Source: Herbaspirillum sp. RTI4 (lineage in GTDB: Bacteria; Pseudomonadota; Gammaproteobacteria; Burkholderiales; Burkholderiaceae_D). From it: DNA of 64,000 bases. The notes under the pieces were generated by a model. That model was not told the origin of the DNA. It worked only from the letters and a program-made list of their open reading frames with translations, and did not search any database. The stretch covers positions 620,001-684,000 of the forward strand of contig NZ_JAVIWQ010000002.1 of NCBI RefSeq assembly GCF_034313965.1. Direction: 5' to 3'. A program made the position numbers and the translations under genes. This document shows, piece by piece, positions 36,903 through 49,020 of this stretch. Within the stretch, counting starts at the first letter, position 1. Every line of letters starts with the position of its first letter.

Positions 36903-37597
36903 TGGCTAAGTTAACCAAGCGCGTAAAAGCATTCGCAGAAAAAATCGATCGTACCAAGTCATACCCATTTGATAACGCTCTGGCGTTGATCAAAGAAGCG
37001 GCAACGGCAAAGTTCAATGAATCGATCGACGTATCGATCCAATTGGGCGTCGATGCAAAAAAATCTGACCAAGTGGTGCGCGGCTCTGTCGTTTTGCCAG
37101 CGGGTACCGGCAAGACTGTTCGCGTAGCGGTTTTTGCTTCAGGCGAAAAAGCTGAGCAGGCAAAAGCAGCTGGCGCAGACATCGTTGGTATGGAAGACCT
37201 GGCCGAAATGGTCAAGGCCGGTAACATGCCATTCGATATCGTGATCGCTTCGCCAGACACTATGCGGATTGTCGGTACTTTGGGTCAAATCCTCGGACCT
37301 CGCGGCCTGATGCCTAACCCTAAAGTGGGCACTGTGACGCCAGACGTTGCAACCGCAGTTCGCAACGCCAAGGCTGGTCAAGTCCAATACCGTACTGACA
37401 AGGCAGGCATTATTCACGCCACCATCGGCCGCAAGTCGTTCGCCGATGCAGATCTGAAGTCCAATTTGTTGGCGCTGGTTGATGCGTTGAACAAGGCCAA
37501 GCCAGCCAGCAGCAAGGGTGTTTACATGCGCAAGGTATCTCTGTCCTCGACAATGGGTGCTGGTGTGCGCGTCGATCAGTCGACTCTGTCGGCCTAA
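36902..37597 (+). CDS. rplA: 50S ribosomal protein L1
   Basis: A 231-residue protein (E. coli 234) of the L1 stalk, and in many bacteria a translational repressor of the L11 operon. Diagnostic stretches are [20 protein letters not shown], then [15 protein letters not shown]. It overlaps rplK by one base, so the pair is translationally coupled. Confidence 0.97.
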   Translation: MAKLTKRVKAFAEKIDRTKSYPFDNALALIKEAATAKFNESIDVSIQLGVDAKKSDQVVRGSVVLPAGTGKTVRVAVFASGEKAEQAKAAGADIVGMEDLAEMVKAGNMPFDIVIASPDTMRIVGTLGQILGPRGLMPNPKVGTVTPDVATAVRNAKAGQVQYRTDKAGIIHATIGRKSFADADLKSNLLALVDALNKAKPASSKGVYMRKVSLSSTMGAGVRVDQSTLSA

Positions 37598-37929
37598 GCA
37601 ATTATTGAAGCCCTGGCATCCTGCGGATGTCGGGCGAATCTTTGGGCTGAGCAGGCGCCGGCAATATCGGTAACCTGTTCAGACAATCAAAGACCGTTGG
37701 GCGGAGTGGGAATGGCAATAATATTCTTACAAAGTTAAACAGAAGCGAGTGAAAACTTGCTACCCAGCGCAGATGGTGTACCCGAGCAAGTTTTGTAGTC
37801 TTGAGCAGCGTTGATGGTTTTTGTAATCGCCGCACTGAACTCCTAACTTCGGACGCCGTGTTCGAACCGATGCAAGGCAAGCGACCAGCCGGTCGCGTAG
37901 TCGCCAAACATCATTTTTGGAGGTTGATC
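37598..37929 (+). promoter_or_regulatory. rplJL leader region
   Basis: A 332-base gap with no gene, at the place where bacteria carry the L10 leader, an RNA bound by L10-L12 to shut off rplJL translation. I see a weak promoter candidate (TTGGGC at 37697-37702, 16 bases, TAATAT at 37719-37724) but have not folded the RNA. GGAGG at 37919-37923 is the ribosome site for rplJ. Confidence 0.5.
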
Positions 37930-38427
37930 TTGAGTCTCAATCTGAATGACAAAAAGGCCGTTGTAGCCGAAATCTCTGCCAAGGTAGCAACAGCGCAGAC
38001 GATTATCGTGGCCGAATATCGTGGCATCCAGGTTGGTCACTTGACACAACTGCGTGCTAAAGCGCGTGAACAAGGCGTGTACCTGCGCGTGTTGAAAAAC
38101 ACTCTCGCGCGGCGTGCCGTCGAAGGCACTGCGTTTGCCGACCTCGCTTCTGCAATGACTGGCCCGCTGATCTATTCGATCTCGGAAGATGCCGTGGCTG
38201 CTGCTAAAGTCCTCGCTGACTTTGCAAAAACCAACGACAAGCTAGTCTTGAAGGCAGGTAACTACGCTGGGAAGACGCTTGATAAAGCGGCTGTTACAGC
38301 GTTGGCAAGCATTCCAAGCCGTGAAGTTCTGCTGGCCCAAGTTGTGGGCATGATGCAGGCGCCGGTAGCTGGATTTGCACGTGGTCTGGCAGCTTTGGCT
38401 GCTCAGAAGGAAGCCGTACCTGCATAA
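37930..38427 (+). CDS. rplJ: 50S ribosomal protein L10 (TTG start)
   Basis: A 165-residue protein (E. coli 165) that anchors the L7/L12 stalk. It starts [23 protein letters not shown], and the rRNA-binding core [36 protein letters not shown] is typical. The start codon is TTG at 37930, with GGAGG six bases upstream; the reading frame is open further 5' but lacks family sequence there. A weak start codon fits a gene under tight translational control. rplL follows after 96 bases. Confidence 0.95.
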   Translation: MSLNLNDKKAVVAEISAKVATAQTIIVAEYRGIQVGHLTQLRAKAREQGVYLRVLKNTLARRAVEGTAFADLASAMTGPLIYSISEDAVAAAKVLADFAKTNDKLVLKAGNYAGKTLDKAAVTALASIPSREVLLAQVVGMMQAPVAGFARGLAALAAQKEAVPA

Positions 38428-38523
38428 ACAATTTTGCCGCATCAGCGGCGAATTGTTGGCAGCAATGGTTTCCATCGTCAATACCGATCAGATGTTAATA
38501 CTGAAATAAATTAGGAGTTTCAA

Positions 38524-38895
38524 ATGGCAATTAGCAAAGACGATATCCTGGACGCAGTTGGCGCCTTGACCGTGTTGGAATTGAATGACCTGGTAAAGGC
38601 ATTCGAAGAAAAATTCGGCGTTTCCGCTGCCGCAGTTGCATCCGGCCCAGCTGCCGGTGGCGCTGCTGCTGCTGTTGAAGAGCAAACAGAGTTCACCGTT
38701 GTTCTGACCGAAATCGGCGCGAACAAAGTTGGCGTGATTAAAGCAGTTCGCGAAATCACTGGTCTGGGCTTGAAAGAAGCCAAGGATCTGGTTGATGGCG
38801 CACCGAAGCCAGTCAAGGAAGCAATTCCTAAAGCTGATGCTGACGTCGCTAAGAAGAAGCTCGAAGACGCTGGTGCGAAAGCGGAAATCAAGTAA
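38524..38895 (+). CDS. rplL: 50S ribosomal protein L7/L12
   Basis: A 123-residue stalk protein (E. coli 121) with an N-terminal dimerisation helix pair, an Ala-rich hinge ([15 protein letters not shown], about 40-54), and a C-terminal domain with [26 protein letters not shown] that recruits translation GTPases. TTAGGAG upstream marks the start. A strong hairpin follows before rpoB. Confidence 0.97.
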   Translation: MAISKDDILDAVGALTVLELNDLVKAFEEKFGVSAAAVASGPAAGGAAAAVEEQTEFTVVLTEIGANKVGVIKAVREITGLGLKEAKDLVDGAPKPVKEAIPKADADVAKKKLEDAGAKAEIK

Positions 38896-38929
38896 TTTTC
38901 TCGATCTCCGAAGGCGTTCACAACGCCGC

Positions 38930-38977
38930 AGCCAAAGTGCCGAATCCCTGAGAGGGGATTCGGCTTTGGCTTCTTTG
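38930..38977 (+). terminator. Strong hairpin between rplL and rpoB (attenuator)
   Basis: Arms 38930-38948 and 38954-38971 (AGCCAAAG..GCCGAATCCC against GGGATTCGGCTTTGGCT) pair over about 18 bases with one bulge, followed by TTCTTTGT. E. coli has a partial terminator at this same junction that lowers rpoBC expression relative to rplJL; the same role is likely here. Confidence 0.8.
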
Positions 38978-39144
38978 TCGTTTATAAAATCGTCATGAAA
39001 ATATAAACGGCAAATGTGCAAAAAATGTAGTTCCCGCAGCCCGACATAAAGGGCTGAGACTTGAAGTTTCACAATCACAACGGTCGCCCGGCGGCTTGTG
39101 TGAAGCTTGAATTCTCTATCCTTCCTGTCACTCACGGAGTGTCC

Positions 39145-42100
39145 ATGCACTACTCATTTACTGAGAAAAAGCGTATTCGCAAGTCATTTGCAAAGCGCGC
39201 TATTGTCCACAACGTTCCGTTCCTGCTGGCGACTCAACTCGAGTCCTACCAGACATTCCTGCAAGCGGAGAAAGTACCGTCGCTGCGCAAAAATGAAGGT
39301 CTGCAATCGGCTTTTTCATCTATATTCCCCATCGTCTCGCACAATGGCTTTGCACGACTGGAATTTTTATCCTACGTACTCGGCGCACCGCCGTTTGACG
39401 TTAAAGAATGCCAACAACGCGGATTAACATTCGCGTCGCCGTTGCGCGCCAAGGTGCGTCTGGTGATTCTCGATAAAGAATCGCCAACCAAGCCTGTCGT
39501 GAAAGAAATGAAAGAGCAAGAAGTCTACATGGGCGAACTGCCTTTGATGACAACGACGGGCTCTTTTGTCGTCAACGGTACCGAGCGTGTCATCGTGTCG
39601 CAGTTGCATCGTTCCCCAGGTGTGTTCTTTGAACATGACCGCGGCAAAACGCACTCGTCCGGCAAGCTGCTGTTCTCTGCCCGTATTATTCCTTACCGCG
39701 GTTCATGGTTGGATTTCGAGTTTGATCCGAAAGATATCTTGTTTTTCCGTGTCGACCGTCGTCGCAAAATGCCGGTAACGATTCTGTTGAAAGCCATCGG
39801 CATGACGGCAGAGCAGATTCTGGCTAACTTCTTCGTATTCGACAATTTCGCGTTGCATACCGAAGGTGCCGAGATGGAATTCGTGCCTGAGCGTCTGCGT
39901 GGCGAAGTTGCCCGTTTTGATATTACCGACAAGGCCGGGAAATCACTGGTTACCAAAGATAAGCGCATCAATGCCAAGCATGTGCGCGACATCGAGGCGG
40001 CCGGCATCAAGTTGATTAGCGTTCCTGAAGACTATCTGTTGGGTCGCGTTCTGGCCAAGAATATCGTCGATGGCGACACTGGCGAAGTCGTTGCCAACGC
40101 CAATGATGAATTGACAGAAGAGTTGCTCGCGAAATTGCGCGACGCCAGCGTGACCGATATACAGACTTTGTATACCAACGACCTGGATATGGGTGGCTAC
40201 ATTTCCCAAACTCTGCGCGTGGACGACACTAACGACCAGATGGCTGCAAAAGTAGCGATCTATCGCATGATGCGTCCTGGCGAGCCGCCAACCGAAGATT
40301 CGGTTGAAGCGCTTTTCAACGGCTTGTTCTATAGCGAAGACCGCTACGACCTGTCCAACGTGGGCCGCATGAAATTCAATCGCCGCATTGGTCGCGATGA
40401 ATTGACCGGTGCCATGACGCTTTCCAACGAAGACGTGCTGGCAGTGATCAAAATTCTGGTTGAGTTGCGCAATGGTCGCGGCGAAGTCGATGACATTGAT
40501 CACTTGGGTAACCGTCGTGTGCGTTGCGTCGGTGAACTGGCTGAGAATCAATTCCGTGCCGGTCTGGTGCGGGTTGAGCGCGCTGTCAAGGAACGTCTGG
40601 GTCAGGCTGAAGCCGATAACCTGATGCCGCATGACCTGATCAATTCCAAGCCAATTTCTGCTGCGATCCGTGAATTCTTCGGATCGTCACAGTTGTCGCA
40701 GTTTATGGATCAAACCAATCCGTTGTCGGAAATCACGCACAAACGTCGCGTTTCTGCACTGGGCCCCGGTGGTCTGACGCGTGAACGCGCCGGTTTTGAA
40801 GTGCGCGATGTGCACCCAACTCACTACGGTCGTGTTTGCCCGATTGAAACACCGGAAGGTCCGAACATTGGACTGATTAACTCGCTGGCATTGTATGCGC
40901 GCCTGAACGAATACGGTTTCCTTGAAACTCCGTATCGCAAGGTTGAGGGCAGCAGCGTGACCGATCAGATCGATTACCTGTCGGCAATCGAAGAAGGCCG
41001 TTACATCATCGCCCAAGCGAATGCCACCATCGACAATTCCGGCAAGCTGTCGGATGAGCTGGTCTCGGCTCGTGAAGCCGGCGAAACGATTCTGGTGTCG
41101 CCAGAGCGCGTGCAGTACATGGACGTTGCTCCTGGTCAGGTGGTTTCCGTTGCAGCTTCGTTGATTCCGTTCCTCGAACACGATGATGCGAACCGCGCTT
41201 TGATGGGTGCCAACATGCAGCGTCAAGCCGTTCCTTGCTTGCGCCCTGAAAAAGCGTTGGTTGGTACCGGTATTGAACGCACAGTGGCAGTTGACTCCGG
41301 AACCACGGTGCAGGCATTGCGTGGCGGTATTGTCGACTACGTTGATGCAGGCCGTGTCGTGATTCGCGTCAATGATGAGGAAGCGACTGCCGGCGAAGTC
41401 GGTGTCGATATTTACAATCTGATCAAGTACACACGTTCGAACCAGAACACCAATATCAACCAACGGCCAATCGTCAAAGTGGGCGACCGCGTTGCCCGCC
41501 ATGACGTGATTGCCGATGGCGCGTCGACCGATCTGGGCGAATTGGCTCTGGGTCAGAACATGCTGGTGGCGTTCATGCCGTGGAATGGTTACAACTTCGA
41601 AGATTCGATTCTGATCTCCGAAAAAGTGGTGGCCGATGATCGCTACACTTCGATCCATATCGAAGAACTGTCGGTCGTTGCCCGCGATACCAAACTGGGT
41701 GCGGAAGAAATCACGCGCGACATCTCGAACCTGGCTGAAAATCAGCTGGCCCGTCTGGATGAGTCCGGCATTGTTTATATCGGTGCGGAAGTGACTGCCG
41801 GCGATACGCTGGTTGGTAAAGTGACGCCGAAGGGCGAAACGCAATTGACGCCGGAAGAGAAGTTGTTGCGCGCCATTTTTGGTGAAAAAGCATCGGACGT
41901 CAAAGATACTTCACTGCGCGTGCCGTCAGGCATGGTTGGTACGGTTATCGATGTGCAAGTGTTCACCCGCGAAGGTATCGTGCGCGACAAACGTGCGCAA
42001 CAGATCATCGATGATGAACTCAAGCGCTATCGTCTGGACCTGAACGATCAGTTGCGTATTGTCGAAGGCGATGCATTCCAACGTCTGGAGAAAATCCTGA

Positions 42101-43251
42101 TCGGAAAAGTCGTCAACGGCGGTCCTAAGAAACTGGTCAAGGGCGCCAAGCTGACCAAGGAATATCTGGCCGATCTGGACAAGTACAACTGGTTTGATAT
42201 CCGTCCTGCGGATGATGATCTGGCAACAGCATTGGAAGCAATCAAGGATTCGATTGCTGAAAAACGTCACCAGTTCGATCTGGCCTTTGAAGAAAAGCGC
42301 AAGAAACTGACGCAAGGCGATGAACTGCCACCAGGCGTTCAAAAGATGGTCAAGGTGTATCTGGCAGTCAAACGTCGTCTGCAACCAGGCGACAAGATGG
42401 CCGGTCGTCACGGTAACAAGGGTGTGGTTTCCCGCATCCTGCCGATTGAAGACATGCCGCACATGGCTGACGGTACTCCTGCCGACGTCGTTTTGAATCC
42501 ACTCGGCGTGCCGTCGCGGATGAACGTTGGACAGGTTCTGGAAGTTCACTTGGGCTGGGCTGCCAAGGGTCTTGGTTTGCGTATTGGCGAAATGTTGAAC
42601 GCACACGTTCAAGCCAACGACATGCGCAAGTACCTGAAAACCATTTACAACGAATCTGGCAAACAGGAAGACCTGGACAGCTTTTCCGATGAGGAAGTGC
42701 TGGAACTGGCAAGCAACCTGAAAAAGGGCGTTCCATTCGCTACGCCAGTGTTCGATGGTGCAGACGAGGGCGAAATCCGTCGCATGCTGGATCTGGCTTA
42801 TCCCGACCATATTGCCAAGCAATTGGGCATGACGGCATCGAAGAATCAGGTCACGATGTACGATGGACGTACTGGCGAAGCTTTTGAGCGCTCCGTCACT
42901 GTCGGTTACATGCACTTTTTGAAGCTTCACCATTTGGTGGACGACAAGATGCATGCACGTTCGACTGGTCCTTACTCGCTGGTTACCCAACAACCGCTGG
43001 GCGGCAAGGCGCAGTTCGGCGGTCAGCGTTTCGGCGAGATGGAAGTGTGGGCACTGGAAGCCTACGGCGCATCATATGTGCTGCAGGAAATGCTCACCGT
43101 CAAGTCGGACGATGTGAACGGCCGGACCAAGATGTACGAAAACCTGGTCAAGGGCGATCACAGCATCGACGCTGGTATGCCAGAGTCGTTCAACGTGCTG
43201 GTGAAGGAAATCCGATCACTCGGTATCGATATCGATCTGGAACGAGATTAA
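39145..43251 (+). CDS. rpoB: RNA polymerase beta subunit
   Basis: A 1368-residue beta subunit (E. coli 1342). The start at 39145 ([18 protein letters not shown]) has ACGGAG upstream; the frame is open further 5' with no family sequence. The rifampicin region [24 protein letters not shown] is wild-type-like, followed by [33 protein letters not shown], and late [13 protein letters not shown]. It forms the polymerase core with RpoC. rpoC follows after 105 bases containing a hairpin. Confidence 0.98.
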   Translation: MHYSFTEKKRIRKSFAKRAIVHNVPFLLATQLESYQTFLQAEKVPSLRKNEGLQSAFSSIFPIVSHNGFARLEFLSYVLGAPPFDVKECQQRGLTFASPLRAKVRLVILDKESPTKPVVKEMKEQEVYMGELPLMTTTGSFVVNGTERVIVSQLHRSPGVFFEHDRGKTHSSGKLLFSARIIPYRGSWLDFEFDPKDILFFRVDRRRKMPVTILLKAIGMTAEQILANFFVFDNFALHTEGAEMEFVPERLRGEVARFDITDKAGKSLVTKDKRINAKHVRDIEAAGIKLISVPEDYLLGRVLAKNIVDGDTGEVVANANDELTEELLAKLRDASVTDIQTLYTNDLDMGGYISQTLRVDDTNDQMAAKVAIYRMMRPGEPPTEDSVEALFNGLFYSEDRYDLSNVGRMKFNRRIGRDELTGAMTLSNEDVLAVIKILVELRNGRGEVDDIDHLGNRRVRCVGELAENQFRAGLVRVERAVKERLGQAEADNLMPHDLINSKPISAAIREFFGSSQLSQFMDQTNPLSEITHKRRVSALGPGGLTRERAGFEVRDVHPTHYGRVCPIETPEGPNIGLINSLALYARLNEYGFLETPYRKVEGSSVTDQIDYLSAIEEGRYIIAQANATIDNSGKLSDELVSAREAGETILVSPERVQYMDVAPGQVVSVAASLIPFLEHDDANRALMGANMQRQAVPCLRPEKALVGTGIERTVAVDSGTTVQALRGGIVDYVDAGRVVIRVNDEEATAGEVGVDIYNLIKYTRSNQNTNINQRPIVKVGDRVARHDVIADGASTDLGELALGQNMLVAFMPWNGYNFEDSILISEKVVADDRYTSIHIEELSVVARDTKLGAEEITRDISNLAENQLARLDESGIVYIGAEVTAGDTLVGKVTPKGETQLTPEEKLLRAIFGEKASDVKDTSLRVPSGMVGTVIDVQVFTREGIVRDKRAQQIIDDELKRYRLDLNDQLRIVEGDAFQRLEKILIGKVVNGGPKKLVKGAKLTKEYLADLDKYNWFDIRPADDDLATALEAIKDSIAEKRHQFDLAFEEKRKKLTQGDELPPGVQKMVKVYLAVKRRLQPGDKMAGRHGNKGVVSRILPIEDMPHMADGTPADVVLNPLGVPSRMNVGQVLEVHLGWAAKGLGLRIGEMLNAHVQANDMRKYLKTIYNESGKQEDLDSFSDEEVLELASNLKKGVPFATPVFDGADEGEIRRMLDLAYPDHIAKQLGMTASKNQVTMYDGRTGEAFERSVTVGYMHFLKLHHLVDDKMHARSTGPYSLVTQQPLGGKAQFGGQRFGEMEVWALEAYGASYVLQEMLTVKSDDVNGRTKMYENLVKGDHSIDAGMPESFNVLVKEIRSLGIDIDLERD

Positions 43252-43263
43252 GGCAGTGTCCGT

Positions 43264-43298
43264 CGATCCCGTGGAGAATTGAATTTTCCACGGGGTCG
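43264..43298 (+). other. Hairpin in the rpoB-rpoC gap
   Basis: Arms CGATCCCGTGGA (43264-43275) and TCCACGGGGTCG (43287-43298) pair fully if one G-U pair is allowed. No T-run follows, so it is more likely an RNA processing or stability element than a terminator. Confidence 0.6.
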
Positions 43299-43356
43299 AT
43301 AGTCCGCGTCATAGCTTCAAACAGAATATTTTTTTCACGCCAACCTGGAGTGATAC

Positions 43357-46300
43357 ATGAAAGCACTGCTCGATCTATTCAAGCAAGTACAGCAAAACGA
43401 ACAATTCGACGCCATCAAGATTGGCCTCGCATCGCCTGAAAAAATCCGTTCGTGGTCCTACGGCGAAGTTAAAAAGCCGGAAACCATCAACTACCGCACT
43501 TTCAAACCTGAGCGTGATGGTTTGTTCTGCGCAAAAATCTTTGGCCCTATCAAAGATTACGAATGCCTGTGCGGAAAATACAAGCGTCTCAAACATCGTG
43601 GCGTTATCTGCGAAAAATGCGGCGTTGAAGTTACGCTGGCTAAAGTGCGTCGCGAACGCATGGGTCATATCGAACTGGCGTCGCCTACCGCGCACATCTG
43701 GTTCCTGAAATCCCTGCCATCCCGTCTGGGCATGGTTCTGGACATGACATTGCGGGATATCGAACGCGTTTTGTATTTTGAAGCCTACGTCGTAACCGAT
43801 CCAGGTATGACTCCGCTGAAAAAATGCCAAATCATGTCGGAAGATGATTTTGCCGCAAAGTATGAAGAATACGGCGACGATTTCACTGCATTCATGGGCG
43901 CTGAAGGTATCCGCGAATTGCTGCGTTCGATCGACATCGATCGTGATGCCGAGACTTTGCGTCAGGAATTGAAAGAATCGAAGTCCGAAGCCAAGATCAA
44001 GAAATACGCTAAGCGCCTGAAGGTGCTGGAAGCGTTCCAGCGTTCGGGCATCAAGCCTGACTGGATGATCATGGAAGTCTTGCCAGTGCTGCCGCCTGAG
44101 CTGCGTCCGCTGGTGCCTTTGGATGGTGGTCGTTTTGCGACTTCCGATCTGAACGATTTGTATCGTCGCGTGATTAACCGTAACAACCGCCTCAAGCGTT
44201 TGATGGAATTGCGCGCACCTGAAATCATTACGCGCAATGAAAAGCGGATGTTGCAGGAAGCAGTCGATTCGCTGCTGGATAACGGCCGTCGCGGTAAGGC
44301 AATGACAGGCGCGAATAAGCGTCCTCTGAAGTCACTGGCCGAAATGATCAAGGGCAAGGGCGGACGTTTCCGTCAAAACTTGCTGGGCAAACGCGTCGAT
44401 TACTCCGGTCGTTCGGTCATCGTCGTGGGCCCGCAACTGAAATTGCACCAATGCGGTTTGCCTAAATTGATGGCGCTGGAACTGTTCAAGCCGTTCATCT
44501 TCAACAAGCTGGAATTGATGGGTCTGTCGACCACGATCAAGGCGGCGAAGAAGCTGGTCGAAGCGCAAGAGCCAGTCGTCTGGGACATCCTGGAAGAAGT
44601 CATCCGTGAACATCCGGTGATGCTCAACCGCGCACCTACTTTGCATCGACTGGGTATTCAGGCGTTTGAGCCGGTACTGATCGAAGGCAAGGCAATTCAG
44701 TTGCATCCGTTGGTTTGCGCCGCGTTCAACGCCGACTTTGACGGTGACCAGATGGCCGTCCACGTACCACTGTCAATCGAAGCGCAGCTGGAAGCGCGTA
44801 CGCTGATGCTGGCATCGAACAATATCTTGTTCCCGTCAAACGGCGAGCCATCGATTGTTCCTTCTCAGGATATCGTGCTCGGTCTGTACTACGCCACACG
44901 CGAACAGATCAACGGCAAGAACGAAGGGATGATGTTCCCCGACGTCTCCGAGGCGATTCGTGCCTACGATAACAAGGAAGTCGAACTGACGACCCGTGTC
45001 ACCGTACGTATTACTGAATATCCGAAGGATGCTGTCAGCGGGGAGTTCGTCAAGACGATCACCCGCTACGAAACTACCGTCGGTCGCGCCATCTTGTCCG
45101 AGATTCTGCCTAAGGGCTTGCCTTTCTCCGTGCTCAATCGTGCACTGAAGAAGAAGGAAATTTCGAAATTGATCAACACTTCCTTCCGTAAGTGCGGTTT
45201 GCGCGCGACGGTGGTGTTTGCCGATCAATTGATGCAATCCGGTTTCCGCCTGGCAACTCGCGCTGGTATCTCGATTTGCGTGGATGACATGTTGGTTCCG
45301 CCACAAAAAGTGACACTGATCGCGGCCGCTGAAAGCGAAGTGAAGCAGATCGAACAGCAATACTCGTCAGGTCTGGTGACTTCCGGCGAACGCTACAACA
45401 AGGTTGTCGATATCTGGGGCAAAGCCGGCGATGACGTTGGTAAAGCCATGATGGATCAACTTAAGGTTGAAGACGTGATCCGCCGCGACGGTACTAAGTC
45501 AACGCAGGAATCGTTCAACGCGATTTACATGATGGCCGACTCCGGTGCGCGCGGTTCCGCAGCACAGATTCGTCAGCTGGCCGGTATGCGTGGTCTGATG
45601 GCGAAACCGGATGGTTCCATTATCGAAACGCCGATCACCGCGAATTTCCGCGAAGGTCTGAACGTGTTGCAGTACTTTATTTCCACCCACGGCGCTCGTA
45701 AGGGTCTGGCAGATACGGCGCTGAAAACAGCGAACTCCGGTTACCTGACACGCCGCCTGGTCGATGTGACTCAGGATCTGGTGGTCATTGAAGACGATTG
45801 CGGTACGGCCAATGGCGCTTTGATGAAGGCCATGGTCGAAGGCGGAGAAGTGATCGAAGCATTGCGTGACCGCATTCTGGGTCGCGTAGCCGCTACCGAT
45901 ATCGTCAATCCCGAAACACAAGAAACGCTGTATGAAGCCGGCACTTTGCTGGATGAAGACTCTGTCGAAGAAATCGAGCGTTTGGGTATCGATGAAGTCA
46001 AGGTGCGTACGCCTTTGACCTGCGATACACGCTATGGTCTTTGCGCAAAATGCTACGGTCGCGATCTGGGACGTGGTTCCATGGTCAATGCCGGTGAAGC
46101 AGTGGGCGTGATTGCAGCACAATCGATCGGTGAGCCAGGCACGCAGTTGACTATGCGTACCTTCCACATCGGCGGTGCGGCATCCCGTGCGGCAGTTGCC
46201 TCCTCGGTTGAAGCCAAGTCCAACGGTATCGTGCGCTTTACTGCAACGATGCGTTATGTGACTAACGGCAAGGGCGAACTGATCGTCATTTCCCGTTCAG

Positions 46301-47595
46301 GCGAAGCACTGATTACCGATGATCAAGGTCGTGAGCGTGAGCGTCATAAGGTGCCTTACGGCGCTACGCTGATCGTCAAGGATGGCATGCTGATCAAGGC
46401 TGGTACGGCTCTGGCAACATGGGATCCACTGACGCGCCCTATCATCACCGAGTACACCGGTACCGTGAAGTTCGAAAACGTCGAAGAAGGCTCGACCGTT
46501 GCGAAGCAGATTGATGAAGTGACAGGTTTGTCGACACTGGTAGCTATTGATGCCAAGCGCCGCGGATCAGTAACCAAGACTTTGCGTCCGCAAGTGAAGC
46601 TGCTCAATGAACAAGGCGAAGAAGTGAAGATCGCCGGGACTGAGCATGCTGTGACGATTGGTTTCCAGGTTGGTGCGCTGATTACCGTCAAGGACGGTCA
46701 GCAAGTCACTGTCGGTGAGGTTTTGGCGCGTATCCCGACCGAATCGCAAAAGACACGCGATATTACCGGGGGTCTGCCGCGGGTTGCGGAATTGTTCGAA
46801 GCGCGTTCGCCGAAAGATGCCGGTATGTTGGCAGAAGTCACGGGTACCGTTGCATTCGGCAAGGAAACAAAGGGCAAACAACGTCTCGAAATTACCGACA
46901 TGGACGGTGCCAAGCACGAATTCCTGATTACCAAAGACAAGCAAGTGCTTGTGCATGATGGTCAGGTTGTCAATAAGGGTGAAATGATTGTCGACGGCCC
47001 GGCCGATCCACAAGACATTCTGCGCTTGTTGGGCATCGAAGCTTTGGCGCGCTACATCGTTGACGAAGTGCAAGACGTTTATCGTTTGCAGGGTGTGAAG
47101 ATCAACGACAAGCACATTGAAGTCATCGTGCGTCAAATGTTGCGTCGTGTACAAGTGGTAGATGCAGGCGATACCGATTACATCATCGGCGAGCAGGTAG
47201 AGCGCTCCGAGTTATTGGATTCGAATGACTCCATCGCTAAAGCCAATAAGATCCCTGCAACATACGAAAATATTTTGCTGGGGATTACCAAGGCATCGTT
47301 GTCCACTGACTCGTTCATTTCTGCCGCATCGTTCCAGGAAACTACGCGTGTGTTGACAGAGGCTGCGATCATGGGCAAGCGCGATGGTCTGCGCGGACTG
47401 AAGGAAAACGTCATTGTTGGCCGACTGATTCCTGCCGGCACCGGCCTGGCTTACCATCGTGCCCGCAAGGAAAAAGATACTTGGGAAGCAGAAGAGCGTA
47501 CTGCTTTGCTGGAATCCGAGCGTCTGACTCGTGCAGCAGACTTGCAAGCGCAACAGGCAGAAGTGTTTGGCGGCAGCGGTGACGTTGAACTGTAA
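43357..47595 (+). CDS. rpoC: RNA polymerase beta' subunit
   Basis: A 1412-residue beta' subunit (E. coli 1407). The first zinc site is [22 protein letters not shown], the catalytic Mg triad is in [15 protein letters not shown], and the second zinc site is [19 protein letters not shown]. The trigger-loop region [17 protein letters not shown] is present. Cys and Asp ligands are all intact. The start at 43357 ([12 protein letters not shown]) has TGGAG upstream. Last gene of the rplJL-rpoBC cluster. Confidence 0.98.
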   Translation: MKALLDLFKQVQQNEQFDAIKIGLASPEKIRSWSYGEVKKPETINYRTFKPERDGLFCAKIFGPIKDYECLCGKYKRLKHRGVICEKCGVEVTLAKVRRERMGHIELASPTAHIWFLKSLPSRLGMVLDMTLRDIERVLYFEAYVVTDPGMTPLKKCQIMSEDDFAAKYEEYGDDFTAFMGAEGIRELLRSIDIDRDAETLRQELKESKSEAKIKKYAKRLKVLEAFQRSGIKPDWMIMEVLPVLPPELRPLVPLDGGRFATSDLNDLYRRVINRNNRLKRLMELRAPEIITRNEKRMLQEAVDSLLDNGRRGKAMTGANKRPLKSLAEMIKGKGGRFRQNLLGKRVDYSGRSVIVVGPQLKLHQCGLPKLMALELFKPFIFNKLELMGLSTTIKAAKKLVEAQEPVVWDILEEVIREHPVMLNRAPTLHRLGIQAFEPVLIEGKAIQLHPLVCAAFNADFDGDQMAVHVPLSIEAQLEARTLMLASNNILFPSNGEPSIVPSQDIVLGLYYATREQINGKNEGMMFPDVSEAIRAYDNKEVELTTRVTVRITEYPKDAVSGEFVKTITRYETTVGRAILSEILPKGLPFSVLNRALKKKEISKLINTSFRKCGLRATVVFADQLMQSGFRLATRAGISICVDDMLVPPQKVTLIAAAESEVKQIEQQYSSGLVTSGERYNKVVDIWGKAGDDVGKAMMDQLKVEDVIRRDGTKSTQESFNAIYMMADSGARGSAAQIRQLAGMRGLMAKPDGSIIETPITANFREGLNVLQYFISTHGARKGLADTALKTANSGYLTRRLVDVTQDLVVIEDDCGTANGALMKAMVEGGEVIEALRDRILGRVAATDIVNPETQETLYEAGTLLDEDSVEEIERLGIDEVKVRTPLTCDTRYGLCAKCYGRDLGRGSMVNAGEAVGVIAAQSIGEPGTQLTMRTFHIGGAASRAAVASSVEAKSNGIVRFTATMRYVTNGKGELIVISRSGEALITDDQGRERERHKVPYGATLIVKDGMLIKAGTALATWDPLTRPIITEYTGTVKFENVEEGSTVAKQIDEVTGLSTLVAIDAKRRGSVTKTLRPQVKLLNEQGEEVKIAGTEHAVTIGFQVGALITVKDGQQVTVGEVLARIPTESQKTRDITGGLPRVAELFEARSPKDAGMLAEVTGTVAFGKETKGKQRLEITDMDGAKHEFLITKDKQVLVHDGQVVNKGEMIVDGPADPQDILRLLGIEALARYIVDEVQDVYRLQGVKINDKHIEVIVRQMLRRVQVVDAGDTDYIIGEQVERSELLDSNDSIAKANKIPATYENILLGITKASLSTDSFISAASFQETTRVLTEAAIMGKRDGLRGLKENVIVGRLIPAGTGLAYHRARKEKDTWEAEERTALLESERLTRAADLQAQQAEVFGGSGDVEL

Positions 47596-47607
47596 GTAAG
47601 AATCAGG

Positions 47608-47640
47608 CGACACTGGCAGATTTTGCCGGTGTCGTCTATT
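47608..47640 (+). terminator. Terminator-like hairpin after rpoC
   Basis: CGACACTGGCA (47608-47618) pairs with TGCCGGTGTCG (47624-47634), one G-U pair, five-base loop, followed by TCTATT. The short T-run makes it a modest terminator. It sits in the 300-base rpoC-rpsL gap, which otherwise holds the str promoter. Confidence 0.6.
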
Positions 47641-47672
47641 GAACCGAAAGTATCGGACATGCAAGACTCAGC

Positions 47673-47701
47673 TTGACGAGTTCTGAAATGATCGTTATAG
47701 T
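47673..47701 (+). promoter_or_regulatory. Sigma-70 promoter of the str operon
   Basis: TTGACG (47673-47678), 17-base spacer, TATAGT (47696-47701). Near-consensus, about 195 bases before rpsL, leaving a long untranslated leader. Confidence 0.82.
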
Positions 47702-47895
47702 AGCCAGTTCTCGAATTTAAGCTTTTTATGGTTCTAGCGTTCTCTGGTGCTCTTTGCACTTAGTAACTGTAGCGCTTCCCCATTTCGGCTGAATAAAAAG
47801 CGCGCATTAATTTGTGCGCCAGTTTTTGTGTGATCCTGGGCAACCGTTTCCGGGATTGCTGTTATCAATGCCATAATTTTGTTGGACAAAAAACG

Positions 47896-48279
47896 ATGCC
47901 AACCATCAATCAACTGATTCGCCAACCACGTGTCTCCGCGACCGTCAAAAGCAAATCGCCGGCGCTGGAAAACAGCCCGCAAAAACGTGGGGTATGTACC
48001 CGCGTTTACACTACAACTCCAAAAAAGCCGAACTCCGCTTTGCGTAAAGTTGCCAAGGTGCGCCTGACCAACGGTTTTGAAGTCATCTCCTATATCGGTG
48101 GTGAAGGTCATAACCTGCAAGAGCATAGTGTTGTGCTCATTCGCGGCGGCCGGGTAAAGGATTTGCCTGGTGTGCGTTATCACATGGTTCGCGGTGCGCT
48201 GGATACCCAGGGCGTCAAGGATCGTAAGCAGTCGCGCTCGAAGTACGGTACTAAGCGTGCTAAGGCAGCAAAGAAATAA
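47896..48279 (+). CDS. rpsL: 30S ribosomal protein S12
   Basis: A 127-residue decoding-centre protein. The start at 47896 ([12 protein letters not shown]) is set by the family N-terminus; the ribosome site is weak (GGA nine bases upstream). Streptomycin-relevant lysines are wild-type in [13 protein letters not shown] and [13 protein letters not shown]. The C-terminal [12 protein letters not shown] is slightly longer than in E. coli (124). First gene of the str operon. Confidence 0.97.
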   Translation: MPTINQLIRQPRVSATVKSKSPALENSPQKRGVCTRVYTTTPKKPNSALRKVAKVRLTNGFEVISYIGGEGHNLQEHSVVLIRGGRVKDLPGVRYHMVRGALDTQGVKDRKQSRSKYGTKRAKAAKK

Positions 48280-48410
48280 TTGTTTTCATCGGGCGCGAGC
48301 CTCGTGAAATGTATCGGCCCCGAATGGGCCGAGTAAGTGGATATCTATGATGGATGTCCGCGAGTCTGCAGTTTTACTGCACACTCAACTGAAGACTGAA
48401 AGGAATTGAA

Positions 48411-48881
48411 ATGCCACGTCGTCGTGAAGTACCCAAACGGGAAATTCTGCCAGATCCAAAATTTGGTAATGTAGATGTCGCCAAGTTCGTCAACGTATTG
48501 ATGTTGTCGGGCAAGAAGTCAGTTGCTGAAAACATTATTTATCGTGCTTTCGAGCATATCCAGACTAAATCTGGCAAGGATCCACTAGAAGTGTTTTCTC
48601 TGGCAATCGGCAACTGCAAGCCGATGGTCGAAGTCAAGTCGCGTCGTGTTGGTGGTGCTAACTACCAAGTGCCAGTCGAAGTGCGTCCAGTCCGCCGTAT
48701 GGCTTTGTCGATGCGTTGGTTGCGCGAAGCAGCTAACAAGCGCAGCGAGAAGTCGATGCCACAGCGTCTTGGTGGTGAGTTGCTAGAGGCTGCAGAAGGC
48801 CGCGGCGGTGCCATGAAAAAACGGGATGAAGTTCACCGTATGGCAGAAGCTAATAAGGCGTTCTCGCACTTCCGCTTCTAA
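48411..48881 (+). CDS. rpsG: 30S ribosomal protein S7
   Basis: A 156-residue protein that organises the 3' domain of 16S rRNA and represses the str operon in E. coli. It starts [20 protein letters not shown], and ends [23 protein letters not shown] before the ATG. fusA follows after 139 bases. Confidence 0.97.
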   Translation: MPRRREVPKREILPDPKFGNVDVAKFVNVLMLSGKKSVAENIIYRAFEHIQTKSGKDPLEVFSLAIGNCKPMVEVKSRRVGGANYQVPVEVRPVRRMALSMRWLREAANKRSEKSMPQRLGGELLEAAEGRGGAMKKRDEVHRMAEANKAFSHFRF

Positions 48882-49020
48882 GCCCGTTACAAAACCGGAT
48901 TTGACTCGGCTTGCAGTGGAGCTAAGTCAACTCATGTATCTGATATTTGCACGAACCGAGCGCATATTTTTTAATGAAAATATAGCTCGGTTTCGTGCAT
49001 TCAAGAGTTAGGAATAAATC

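Noticed and set aside
40687..42993. Two long minus-strand open frames inside rpoB
   Set aside because: They are antisense shadows of an essential conserved gene and show no family features.
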